A stretch of 64,000 nucleotides of DNA, taken from positions 1-64,000 of the forward strand of contig JBQJBP010000002.1 in NCBI GenBank assembly GCA_052078155.1, read 5' to 3'. Shown here piece after piece: positions 51,167 through 59,136 of the stretch. This stretch comes from CAXBMB01 sp052078155. Lineage in GTDB: Bacteria > Pseudomonadota > Alphaproteobacteria > Kiloniellales > DSM-21159. A model generated the notes under the pieces. That model was not told the DNA's origin and made no database searches. It worked only from the letters and a program-made list of their open reading frames with translations. The position numbers and the translations under genes are program-made. How positions within the stretch are numbered: the stretch's first letter is position 1; every line of letters begins with the position of its first letter.

Positions 51167-52339
51167 CTAACGATAGGCGCGGGGCAGACCCAGCACGTGC
51201 TCTGCGATGTAACTCAAAATCAGGTTCGTTGAAATGGGCGCGACCTGATAAAGGCGGGTTTCACGGAATTTGCGTTCAATATCGTATTCCTCGGCAAAAC
51301 CAAAGCCGCCATGGGTCTGCAGGCAGGCTTCCCCGGCAGCCCAGGAGGCATCGGCTGCCAGCATCTTGCAGGTATTGGCTTCCTCACCACAGTTTTCGCC
51401 CTGATCGTACAAAGTGGCGGCCTGACGCACCATCAGTTCAGCAGCCTTCAGCTGGGCATGGGCCTTGGCAATGGGGAACTGGACACCCTGGTTCTGACCA
51501 ATGGGGCGGTTGAAGATCTTGCGTTCCTTGGCATAGGCCGCGGCTTTTTCGATGAACCACTTGCCATCACCAATGCATTCAGCAGCAATCAGAATGCGTT
51601 CAGCGTTCATGCCCGACAGCACATAGCGGAAGCCTTTGCCTTCTTCACCGATCAGATTTTCCACCGGCACCTTCACGTTGTCGAAAAAGACTTCGGTGGT
51701 GGAGTGGTTCATCATGGTGCGGATGGGCTTGATGGTCAGGCCGTTGTCCCGCGCTTCATTCATGTCCAGCAGAAAGATGGACAGGCCATCGGTTGGTTTG
51801 CCGCCTTCCACCTGCGGTGACGTTCGGGCCAGCAGCAGCATGAGATCGGACTGTTCTGCACGGGAGGTCCAGATTTTCTGACCATTGACCACATAGTGGT
51901 CGCCGTTTTTCTTCGCCGTTGTCTGCAGCGCCGAGGTATCGGTCCCGCTGGTGGGCTCGGTCACCCCAAAGGCCTGCAGGCGCAGGTCCCCGCTGGCAAT
52001 GCCGGGCAGGTATTTCTGCTTCTGCTCCTCACTGCCGTGCCGCAGGATGGCCCCCATGATGTACATCTGGGCGTGACAGGCAGCCGCGTTACAGCCGGCG
52101 CGCTGAATTTCCTCCAGAATGGCCGCAGCCGCCCCAAAGGACAGACCGGATCCCCCGTATTCTTCCGGGATCAGCGCCGCAAGAAACCCCGCGTCGGTCA
52201 GGGCCTGAACAAAGGCATCCGGATAGGCGGCCTGGCGATCCAGTTCCCGCCAATAGCTGCCCGGAAAATCAGCACAGAGCTTCTGTACCGCTTCGCGGAT
52301 CTGGCCGATTTCTTCACTCTCAGACAGCAGACCTTTCAT
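51167..52339 (-). CDS. Acyl-CoA dehydrogenase (catalytic Glu247, helix G)
   Basis: A 390-residue acyl-CoA dehydrogenase with complete domains (AFGVTEPTSGTDTSALQT; GQKIWTSRAEQSDLMLLLAR; HGGFGFAEEYDIERKFRETRLYQVAPISTNLI). The YEGT-type Glu is absent (LYQVAP), but Glu247 in LSGMNAERILIAAE matches the isovaleryl-CoA dehydrogenase base. It forms an operon with the CoA-transferase downstream, preceded by two LysR boxes. The pair may oxidise a short dicarboxyl-, hydroxy- or branched-chain acid after CoA loading; the substrate is unknown. GAGGAA lies upstream of the ATG. Confidence 0.9.
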   Translation of the reverse strand: MKGLLSESEEIGQIREAVQKLCADFPGSYWRELDRQAAYPDAFVQALTDAGFLAALIPEEYGGSGLSFGAAAAILEEIQRAGCNAAACHAQMYIMGAILRHGSEEQKQKYLPGIASGDLRLQAFGVTEPTSGTDTSALQTTAKKNGDHYVVNGQKIWTSRAEQSDLMLLLARTSPQVEGGKPTDGLSIFLLDMNEARDNGLTIKPIRTMMNHSTTEVFFDNVKVPVENLIGEEGKGFRYVLSGMNAERILIAAECIGDGKWFIEKAAAYAKERKIFNRPIGQNQGVQFPIAKAHAQLKAAELMVRQAATLYDQGENCGEEANTCKMLAADASWAAGEACLQTHGGFGFAEEYDIERKFRETRLYQVAPISTNLILSYIAEHVLGLPRAYR

Positions 52340-52424
52340 CGTTCATTCCTCGCAATCAGGGGGCTGGGGTGCCTGAAAGATAGTGTCAGGCTCTCCCGGA
52401 GTGAAAAACCCTCTGCTCATTTCA

Positions 52425-52475
52425 ACAATGCCATTTCAGCATATCAAAGAAATCACAATGCCAAACATGCATATC
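52425..52475 (-). promoter_or_regulatory. Two LysR boxes 30 bp apart upstream of the dehydrogenase operon
   Basis: ACAATGCC-N6-GCATATC occurs at 52425-52445 and again at 52455-52475, exactly 30 bp apart. Each contains ATGC-N7-GCAT, a T-N11-A LysR core. They lie between the LysR gene (stop 52538) and the dehydrogenase start (52339), fitting recognition and activation half-sites on one DNA face. Confidence 0.65.
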
Positions 52476-52537
52476 GCGCACCTGTTGCGCAAAGAAGCGC
52501 AGCAGGACAGCGGTTGCTATAGATGAAACCTCACCCT

Positions 52538-53485
52538 TTACAAGACCGTACCGGGCCACCGGCCCTTTTGGACCAGATCACCAATTTCCTCGACCAGCAT
52601 CTGGGCGAACTGCTGCGCCAGAGGCGTGCTGGGGCGGTCAATGGGCCGCGACAAAAGCAGCCGCCTGGTCAGGCCGGGGTCCCGGATGGGCTGGGCCTGC
52701 AGCTGCCCCGCCTGCACCTCATCAAAGACCGAGACCAAAGGCAGAAGGGTGGCACCAAGCCCGCGTTTTACCAGCTGAACCAGCGTGGGCAGGCTGTCAT
52801 TTTCCAGCACGACCTTCAGGTCCTGCTCTGTTGCCTGAGCTGCCTTGTCGACAATGGTGCGCAGGCCATGGGGACCAGACGGCAGGATCAGCTTTTTAGC
52901 GAAAGCCGCCTGTCGGGTGACCGCAGGACCGGGCAGGCCTTGCCCACGCTTCATCTTCAGGGTTTCAGGAGACGCCTTTTTGACCAGAAAAATCTCCTCC
53001 TCCAGCAAGGGCGTGGACTTGATGGTGGCGGCTTCGTGGCCTTCATAGGTGACCCCCAGGTCCACGACCCCGCGCTGTATCCAGTCCTGCACATAGCCTG
53101 AAAAGCCGGATACCACTTTCAGCTTCACCTCCGGATGTTCCAGATAAGTGCGCTCAATCAGCGGGGTCGCCAGGACTGAGGCAACAGTGGGCGGCAAGCC
53201 AAGCGACAAAGACCCTCGAAGTTTCCCATCCTGAGAGCGCAGATCCCCCTGCAAGCGCTCCACTTCCCTAAGGATCAGCTGCGCCCGGTCCCGCAAAAGT
53301 TCACCCGGGTCGGTCAGGGTCACACCCCGCCCATGGCGATGCAGCAGACGCACCTCAAGCTCCTGCTCCAGCGCCTGAATCTGGCGGCTGAGGGCAGGTT
53401 GCGCGATGTTCAGCCGCTCCGCTGCCGCCGAGATGCTTTGCAGTTCCGCCACGTGAACAAAGGTGCGTAACTGACGTAAATCCAT
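52538..53485 (-). CDS. LysR-type regulator
   Basis: A 315-residue LysR-family regulator. The HTH is MDLRQLRTFVHVAELQSISAAAERLNIAQPALSRQIQALEQELEVRLLHRHGRG, as in NAC/CbbR-like members; the effector domain follows from about residue 90. It sits between the divergent CoA-transferase AB genes (rightward, 53810) and its co-oriented acyl-CoA dehydrogenase operon (leftward), and may control both. The two boxes at 52425-52475 support control of the leftward operon. Confidence 0.92.
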   Translation of the reverse strand: MDLRQLRTFVHVAELQSISAAAERLNIAQPALSRQIQALEQELEVRLLHRHGRGVTLTDPGELLRDRAQLILREVERLQGDLRSQDGKLRGSLSLGLPPTVASVLATPLIERTYLEHPEVKLKVVSGFSGYVQDWIQRGVVDLGVTYEGHEAATIKSTPLLEEEIFLVKKASPETLKMKRGQGLPGPAVTRQAAFAKKLILPSGPHGLRTIVDKAAQATEQDLKVVLENDSLPTLVQLVKRGLGATLLPLVSVFDEVQAGQLQAQPIRDPGLTRRLLLSRPIDRPSTPLAQQFAQMLVEEIGDLVQKGRWPGTVL

Positions 53486-53809
53486 AATGCCGTCTCGCTA
53501 TGAAAGGGCTAAAACTCATTCCTGATCAGCATAACCGCCCCGGCCATCCCCAGCCAAGGCAGCATTCCATGAGGTGCCCCACTGTTTCGGTCACCCCGGT
53601 TTCGCGAGTGGTCACAAGTTTTTTGATCGGCATTTTGATGACAGGGGACGCCGCTTGCTTTTTGTTAGCCGGATCACAATGGCCACTGGCATCCCGGAAA
53701 GTTACGTAAATTGCGCGTGGTTCTCTTCTGGGGCAGACAACAGGAGCGGTCTTTCCAGCGGTCCAGCAGACAGAATTTTGATCACCTCAAACCAAGAGCA
53801 TTGTACCCC
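53486..53809. promoter_or_regulatory. Divergent LysR / CoA-transferase AB region
   Basis: About 325 bp that must hold the promoters of the LysR gene and the CoA-transferase AB operon. TTACGTAA at 53702-53709 is an 8-bp palindrome. I found no clean LysR box. No gene is seen. Confidence 0.4.
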
Positions 53810-54478
53810 ATGATAGACAAGACCCTTTCAACCCTGGCAGAGGCCGTTGCGCCCATCCCTGACGGGGCCTCCATCATGGTGGGCGGCTTCGGCAGCGCCG
53901 GCATTCCCTTTGGCCTGCTCAATGCGCTGTTGGACCAGGGTGCCAGGGAACTGACCATCATTTCCAACAATGCCGGGGCCGGTGAAGAGGGCACAGCTGC
54001 CTTGCTGCGGGAAGGCCGGGTTCGTCGGGTAATTTGTTCTTATCCCCGCTCTCCGGGATCCGTTTGGTTTGAGCGGCGCTATGAAGCCAACGAGATTGAG
54101 CTGGAAGTGGTGCCCCAGGGCACACTGGCAGAGCGCATCCGCGCCGCCGGAGCCGGGTTGGGTGGCTTCTTCACCCCCACGGCCTATGGCACGCTGCTGG
54201 CCGAAGGCAAAGAAACCCGGATCATCGATGGGGTCGGGCAGGTGTTTGAATCAGCTCTGAAAGCCGACTTCGCCCTCATCCGGGCGGAAAAGGGCGATCC
54301 CTGGGGCAATCTCACCTACAAGGCCACGGCGCAGAACTTCAATCCTCTGATGGCCATGGCAGCCAAGAACACCGTGGTTGAAGTGCGCGAGCTGCAAAGA
54401 GAACCGCTGGAGCCCCACGACGTCAAAACCCCCGGTATCTTTGTTAACTCCCTGGTTGCTTACGAGGTGCGCCCATGA
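53810..54478 (+). CDS. 3-Oxoacid CoA-transferase subunit A
   Basis: A 222-residue class I CoA-transferase alpha subunit. Hallmarks are IPDGASIMVGGFGSAGIPFGLLNALL (CoA-binding Gly loop), LTIISNNAGAGEEG and GGFFTPTAYGTLLAEGKETRIIDG. With subunit B it exchanges CoA between succinyl-CoA or acetyl-CoA and a 3-oxo acid such as 3-oxoadipate or acetoacetate. I start it at ATG 53810, where family members begin (MIDKT); an ATG at 53711 would add an unrelated Arg/Gln-rich leader. It overlaps subunit B by 4 bp (ATGA). Confidence 0.92.
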   Translation: MIDKTLSTLAEAVAPIPDGASIMVGGFGSAGIPFGLLNALLDQGARELTIISNNAGAGEEGTAALLREGRVRRVICSYPRSPGSVWFERRYEANEIELEVVPQGTLAERIRAAGAGLGGFFTPTAYGTLLAEGKETRIIDGVGQVFESALKADFALIRAEKGDPWGNLTYKATAQNFNPLMAMAAKNTVVEVRELQREPLEPHDVKTPGIFVNSLVAYEVRP

Positions 54479-55176
54479 GTTCCGCAGACATGACAGGCAC
54501 CAAAGCCCAGAGCACCGCCTCTCAAGGAGACGGCCTTGTCCGCCTGTCCACCCCGCAGATGGCTGCACGGGTCGCCCAGGACATTGCCCACGGATCCTAT
54601 GTAAACCTGGGCATCGGCATGCCCAATCTGGTCAGCAACTACACCCCCGCAGGCCGGGAAATCATCTTCCACAGCGAAAACGGCATTCTGGGAGCCGGGC
54701 CCACCCCGCCGGAAGGGGAAGAAGACCCTGAGCTGATCAATGCCAGTAAGGATTTCATCACCACCCTGCCCGGGTCGTCCTTCTTCGACCACTCCACCTC
54801 CTTTGCCATGATGCGCGGCGGTCACCTGGACATTGCGGTGCTGGGGGCTTTCCAGGTGGCGGAAAATGGCGATCTGGCCAACTGGGCAACCCTGGATGAA
54901 ACCTTTCCTCCGGCTGTCGGCGGCGCCATGGATCTGGTGGTCGGTGTGCCCAACGTCTTTGTCATCATGAAACACACGGCCAAGGACGGCACCCCCAAGA
55001 TCCTGAAACGCTGCAACTACCCGCTGACCGGGGCAGGCGTGGTGACCCGCATTTACACGGACCTGGCCGTGCTGGCCGTCACGCCAGAAGGTCTGCAGGT
55101 GCTGGAACTGACCGAAGGCAACTCTTTTGAGCAGGTGCAGGCCGTTACCGAAGCCCGCCTTCTGCCTCCGGCCTAA
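54475..55176 (+). CDS. 3-Oxoacid CoA-transferase subunit B
   Basis: A 233-residue class I CoA-transferase beta subunit. The catalytic Glu is in FHSENGILGAGPTP; other blocks are GSYVNLGIGMPNLVSNY, GGHLDIAVLGAFQVAENGDLANW and KILKRCNYPLTGAGVVTRIYTDLAV. A 20-residue Ser/Thr-rich N-terminus precedes the core. It is translationally coupled to subunit A. Sequence alone does not separate 3-oxoadipate from acetoacetate or other 3-oxoacid specificity; no protocatechuate genes are nearby. Confidence 0.93.
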   Translation: MSSADMTGTKAQSTASQGDGLVRLSTPQMAARVAQDIAHGSYVNLGIGMPNLVSNYTPAGREIIFHSENGILGAGPTPPEGEEDPELINASKDFITTLPGSSFFDHSTSFAMMRGGHLDIAVLGAFQVAENGDLANWATLDETFPPAVGGAMDLVVGVPNVFVIMKHTAKDGTPKILKRCNYPLTGAGVVTRIYTDLAVLAVTPEGLQVLELTEGNSFEQVQAVTEARLLPPA

Positions 55177-55208
55177 AGCCCGAAAAAGGAAGGCATCGTC
55201 GACAGGAG

Positions 55209-55880
55209 TCAGCGCTGGGGCGGCTGTTTGCCCGTCACCAGCGCTGTTTCCAGCCACAGCCAGCAGAGGTCTTCCGCCTCGCTGGCTTCAAACTGCGTCG
55301 GGTTGGAGCCCATCTCCATCCACAGGCCGTTGAGAAAGACGATCAGCAGCGTCACCAGCTTGTCGTGCGGGGCCGGCAGATTCCGTTCTGCCACCAGTTC
55401 GCGCAGGATGGGCTGCAGGACATCGGCCTGCCCTTCATAAAGCTGCGACATGGCGGCCCGCATCTTGTCGTTGCTGCGGGACATGGACCAGAAGCCGTTA
55501 TAGGCCCCGATGATGCGGTCGTTGTGCCAGTCAGGCGAAAGATAGTGCCCGATGACGGCCTGCATTTTGTCCTGGGCACTGGGGTAATCCTGGCCGGAAA
55601 TGTCGCTCAGTTCCTGCGTGAAGCGTTCACTCAGGCTGTTGTAAGCACAGAGCAACAGGTCATCGAGGCCATCGAAAAAGTAGTTCACCAGACTGGGAGC
55701 CACGTCCAGTTCGCGGCAAATCTGCCGGACCCCGGTGCCCTGGGCACCGTACTTGGCCAGGCAGGTGATGGTGGTTTCGATCAGAACCCGACGGCGTTCA
55801 GCCGGTGCCAGGCGCACTTGCCGGGGCTTACCCTTGCAGCCGCTGCCCTCTCCCGCCGTCTTGTCTTTTGCAATCGCCAA
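55209..55880 (-). CDS. TetR/BetI-type transcriptional regulator
   Basis: A 223-residue TetR-family repressor. After a basic 28-residue leader, the HTH domain covers about residues 28-75 (RRRVLIETTITCLAKYGAQGTGVRQICRELDVAPSLVNYFFDGLDDLL); the rest is an all-helical ligand and dimerisation domain with a TetR_C_6/BetI flavour (WMEMGSNPTQF). The start codon appears to be TTG 55880, with AAGGG upstream; a later start within the leader is possible. It converges on the CoA-transferase AB operon. Target genes unknown; no choline genes are present. Confidence 0.85.
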   Translation of the reverse strand: MAIAKDKTAGEGSGCKGKPRQVRLAPAERRRVLIETTITCLAKYGAQGTGVRQICRELDVAPSLVNYFFDGLDDLLLCAYNSLSERFTQELSDISGQDYPSAQDKMQAVIGHYLSPDWHNDRIIGAYNGFWSMSRSNDKMRAAMSQLYEGQADVLQPILRELVAERNLPAPHDKLVTLLIVFLNGLWMEMGSNPTQFEASEAEDLCWLWLETALVTGKQPPQR

Positions 55881-56115
55881 GTAAATGACCCTTCGGTTCT
55901 GATCCGATCTTCCTTTTGACCTGAAAAGACGCAGCGATCAAGGCGACTGATTGGCTCCTGACAGAAGTTTCCAAAAACACAGAAGATTATCCGGGCCTTT
56001 GCCTTCAGGCATCACCAGAGTTTTTGAGCGCCCTATCCAGGACAAAGCGCTCCTGACCAAAGCGATCAGTTTGGAGAGTCAAATCGTCTTAAGCGGAATC
56101 ACGACGTGATGACAC

Positions 56116-56127
56116 TTCACTAGTGAA
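56116..56127. promoter_or_regulatory. Palindrome TTCACTAGTGAA
   Basis: A perfect 12-bp palindrome between the TetR gene and the DUF547 gene, about 240 bp upstream of the TetR start. It could be an operator, but its distance leaves the assignment open. Confidence 0.3.
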
Positions 56128-56148
56128 TTTGCCTCTCTTCATCATGCT

Positions 56149-57027
56149 CTAGCGTGACGGCGGCCCATTGAGCGCCCAGTCGTATTGCACTGCATCCAGT
56201 TTGGCGATCCGGGACAGGTCGGCTTTCAGATCCGGCTCAGCATAGCGCTGCAGGTGCGCCAGAACGCCATCTTCACTGTTGCCAAAATCCTCAATGAACC
56301 AGTCGTAGATCTTGGAAACCGTGATCTTGTCCCCCGTGATTTCCACGCCACGCGGAGAATTGACGTAAGTGCGGGCTGCCATGTCGAGCTGGCCTTCCAG
56401 CGCCACGGCGTCAAAAGCTGTTGCCTGCAGATCCGGGCAGCCAATGGAGGCGCAGTTCAGGGCATAGTGCAATCGGGCGTCCTGCCAGATGGGCCGCAGG
56501 ATGCGGTGTTCAATGTCGTTGAGGGTCAGTCCTTCCCCCTCCACGCTGATCAGCTCCTTGCCCCAGGGTCCCTTGGCAAAGAGGCCGGGAGAGATGTTGA
56601 TGTCCCGGATGCTCTCCACCGGATAATGATCCAGCACCACGGAAACGGTCAGGGCGTTGTAAAGGTTGATCCAGTAGGCCTTCTGTTCGGGGCGCGACAG
56701 CCCGCTGACAGGCTGAGCGGCCAGATAGCCCAGATAGGCCTGCAAAGCCGACCGGTCTTCGGCCGTTACATCGCCATAGGCAAGCTGGGCATAGCCCTGG
56801 GGCGCGGATGAAAGATAGCGCTGCAGAAAAGCCGACCAGTTGTCATGATTGACCCGGGCGGTCGAGGCCGGATCATGGGCCTGCCAGCGTGCCCACAAAT
56901 CTGAGGAAGGCGCAAAGAGCCGTTCCCCGGAGCCAAACCCGGTCAGAAAAACCACCGCAAAAGCGGCCAGAAGAGCTTTGGCACCCGCCAGAGGGAAGAG
57001 CGGTTTTTTCTGCGTCACTGTTCGCAT
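56149..57027 (-). CDS. DUF547 domain protein, exported
   Basis: A 292-residue protein with an N-terminal hydrophobic signal or anchor (about residues 12-33, LAGAKALLAAFAVVFLTGFG). The DUF547 domain (about 110-240) has the conserved EQKAYWINLYNALTVSVVLDHYPVESIRDI and RLHYALNCASIGCPDLQ blocks; the Asn, Tyr and Cys residues recall papain-like or transglutaminase-like folds, but no activity is established. It is probably periplasmic. Lone gene. Confidence 0.88.
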   Translation of the reverse strand: MRTVTQKKPLFPLAGAKALLAAFAVVFLTGFGSGERLFAPSSDLWARWQAHDPASTARVNHDNWSAFLQRYLSSAPQGYAQLAYGDVTAEDRSALQAYLGYLAAQPVSGLSRPEQKAYWINLYNALTVSVVLDHYPVESIRDINISPGLFAKGPWGKELISVEGEGLTLNDIEHRILRPIWQDARLHYALNCASIGCPDLQATAFDAVALEGQLDMAARTYVNSPRGVEITGDKITVSKIYDWFIEDFGNSEDGVLAHLQRYAEPDLKADLSRIAKLDAVQYDWALNGPPSR

Positions 57028-57367
57028 CTTTGCATACCATCCAAATCAGTCGCTGTCCGGGCAGTGCCCCCCGCATATCGGGGTCTGCCCCTCTTAGCCT
57101 CCACTTAAAATCTCAAGGGGACAAAAACCAATCAACAGCCCTTCACAAGCTTGGCACCGGCACTTGAAAACCGACCTCCGCCCCCAGCGCCCGCCTTTCA
57201 ACCCCAACCACTGGTGCTAAGGGAGAGAGGAGACAAGCCTGGCGCAAAACCACTGCATCTGCCACCGGTCCCTATCAGGGTGGGACAGTGCTATGCCAGA
57301 AAGCAGGCTACCCGACGGGCCGTCCAGCTGTTAGAGAACAGTCAAGTTCTACAACTTAAGAGGCCCC
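57028..57367. promoter_or_regulatory. Divergent intergenic region
   Basis: 340 bp between the leftward DUF547 gene and the rightward DMT transporter. I see no gene and no clear operator. Confidence 0.4.
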
Positions 57368-58282
57368 ATGAGTCAGCAGATAAGCCAGCAAACCACCCGC
57401 AGATTCGTCAGCAGTGGCTCCCTTTCTCCAATGAAAGGAGTGCTCTGCATGATCGCTGCCGGACTGGCCCTGACTCTCAACGATGGCATTCTGAAATGGC
57501 TGACCGGGGACTATCCTGTTGGCCAGATCATGTTCACCCGTGGACTGTTCGTTTTTCTGCCCATCGCCTTTCTGGCCTGGCAGGCAGGCGGCCTATCGAG
57601 CCTGCGCATCAAATCAGCCAAGGCCCATCTGATCCGGGCTGCCCTGGTGGTGAGCGCCACGTTCATGTTCATCACCGGCCTGCGTTATCTGGATTTCGCC
57701 GACGCCATCTCCATCACCTTTGCCGGGCCTCTGTTTGTGACCGCCATGGCTGCCCCTCTGCTGGGGGAAGTCATTGGCTGGCGACGCTGGGCTGCCGTGG
57801 GTGTTGGCTTTGTCGGCGTGCTCTTCATCGTTCAGCCGACCGGCGGGGTCTTTCACTGGGCTGCCCTGCTGCCTTTGGGCGCGAGCCTGCTGGGGGCCTT
57901 TCGCGACGTCCTGACCCGGCGCATGGCCCAGGGGGAAAGCTCCGTCGCGGTTTTGATGACCACCACCACCGCAGTCACACTGGCCGGGGGCAGCACTGTG
58001 CTGCTGGGCGGCTGGGTCTCGCTGGCCTGGGGCGATCTCGCTCTCATGGCGCTCAGTGGCCTGTTGATGGGCACGGCCCACTTTCTGATGATTGAATCCC
58101 TGCGGCTGGCCGAGGCGGCCCTGGTGATCCCCTTCAAGTACATGTCCATGATCTGGGCGGTGCTGATCGGCTTCTTCGTCTGGGGCAGCCTGCCCAGCGC
58201 CACCACCCTTCTGGGGGCGGGGATCGTGATCGCCAGTGGCCTCTACATTCTGCACCGCGAAAGACGTAAAAAATCTGTTTGA
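57368..58282 (+). CDS. DMT-family (EamA) transporter
   Basis: A 304-residue inner-membrane protein with ten predicted helices in two EamA repeats. The first repeat has IAAGLALTLNDGILKWLTGDYPVGQIMFTRGLFVFLPIA and FITGLRYLDFADAISITFAGPLFVTAMAAPLLGE; the second has MIESLRLAEAALVIPFKYMSMIWAVLIGFFVWGSLP. These match the drug/metabolite exporter group that includes amino acid and riboflavin exporters. Direction and substrate are not determinable. AAGAGG precedes ATG 57368; an in-frame ATG about 60 bp later could remove the polar leader. Confidence 0.9.
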   Translation: MSQQISQQTTRRFVSSGSLSPMKGVLCMIAAGLALTLNDGILKWLTGDYPVGQIMFTRGLFVFLPIAFLAWQAGGLSSLRIKSAKAHLIRAALVVSATFMFITGLRYLDFADAISITFAGPLFVTAMAAPLLGEVIGWRRWAAVGVGFVGVLFIVQPTGGVFHWAALLPLGASLLGAFRDVLTRRMAQGESSVAVLMTTTTAVTLAGGSTVLLGGWVSLAWGDLALMALSGLLMGTAHFLMIESLRLAEAALVIPFKYMSMIWAVLIGFFVWGSLPSATTLLGAGIVIASGLYILHRERRKKSV

Positions 58283-58345
58283 TTCGCCCTGCAGTCAGAC
58301 CTATTCCCTTTGCCAAACAAAAACACCGAAGAACGGAGACTCTCC

Positions 58346-58777
58346 ATGGCTGATACACTGACCCTGGCCCAGGCCAACACCATCATTGAGGCTGCTCTGG
58401 CCAAAGGCGCAGACTTGAATCTCAACCCTCTGACCGTTGCCGTGCTGGACGCAGGGGGGCATCTGATCGCCTTGTCCCGCCAGGACGGCGCCAGCCCTCT
58501 GCGCCCGAAAGTCGCCCAGGGCAAAGCCAATGGGGCCATCGCCACAGGCATGAGTTCCCGCAAGCTTTTTGAACGCGCCCAGGAACAGGCCTACTTCATC
58601 CAGTCTCTCAACGGGCTGGCCGACGGCAGCCTGGTCCCCGTTCCCGGTGGCGTGCTGATTCGCGATGCCAATGGCGCTGTTATGGGCGGTGTCGGGATCA
58701 CCGGCGACACGTCTGACAACGACGAAACCTGCGCCGTGGCCGGTATCGAAGCTGCGGGCCTGACCGCCGACGCCTGA
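58346..58777 (+). CDS. GlcG/HbpS family protein
   Basis: A 143-residue protein of the GlcG/HbpS (haem-binding/degrading, PF03928) family. It spans the whole domain: LTLAQANTIIEAALAKGADLNLNPLTVAVLDAGGHLIALSRQDGA, a central KANGAIATGMSSRKL helix and the closing GGVLIRDANGAVMGGVGITGDTSDNDETCAVAGIEAAGL. Relatives bind haem or corrinoids or are encoded with glycolate and diol genes; no such genes are here. GGAG is 8 bp upstream of ATG 58346. It lies 63 bp after the transporter and ends at a strong terminator. Confidence 0.88.
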   Translation: MADTLTLAQANTIIEAALAKGADLNLNPLTVAVLDAGGHLIALSRQDGASPLRPKVAQGKANGAIATGMSSRKLFERAQEQAYFIQSLNGLADGSLVPVPGGVLIRDANGAVMGGVGITGDTSDNDETCAVAGIEAAGLTADA

Positions 58778-58818
58778 GCCCAAGGTCAAACCGACTTGGC
58801 TCTGGCAAATTGAACGAA

Positions 58819-58848
58819 AAGGGGAGGAAGCCGACGCTTCCTCCCCTT
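58819..58848 (+). terminator. Terminator after the GlcG-like gene
   Basis: AAGGGGAGGAAGC pairs perfectly with GCTTCCTCCCCTT around a CGAC loop, followed by GTTCTTGTT. It ends the transporter/GlcG unit and may also stop the leftward Pmp3-like gene. Confidence 0.88.
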
Positions 58849-58913
58849 GTTCTTGTTGCCGAAAGACTAGTCTGGCTGTCCTGAAGACACCTGCTCGCCG
58901 CGTGAAGCACTCT

Positions 58914-59075
58914 CTACTTCTTTGCGATCACCCAGACCGCATGCACGATGCCGGGAATGTACCCCAGCAGGGTCAGCAGAATGTTCAGCCAGAAATGCAT
59001 GCCGATACCCACCTGCAGAAAGACCCCTAAAGGCGGCAGGAGGATGGCCAGAAGTATGCGCAGTAGATCCATCAT
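58914..59075 (-). CDS. Pmp3/YqaE-family small membrane protein
   Basis: A 53-residue protein, short enough to be missed by length cut-offs. It reads MMDLLRILLAILLPPLGVF, then LQVGIGMHFWLNILLTLLGY, then IPGIVHAVWVIAKK. This matches the PMP3/YqaE/Pfam UPF0057 pattern: two hydrophobic helices, the LPPLGVFL motif, a central FWLNILLTLLGYIPGI and a short basic end. Such proteins affect membrane potential and salt or stress tolerance. The upstream GAGGA is about 11 bp from the ATG. It is a lone leftward gene. Confidence 0.88.
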   Translation of the reverse strand: MMDLLRILLAILLPPLGVFLQVGIGMHFWLNILLTLLGYIPGIVHAVWVIAKK

Positions 59076-59136
59076 GGTCGCTGAAAATCCTCAAACAAAA
59101 TTACCCGTACTCCTCAAAAGCCAAATCGCTCCAGCT

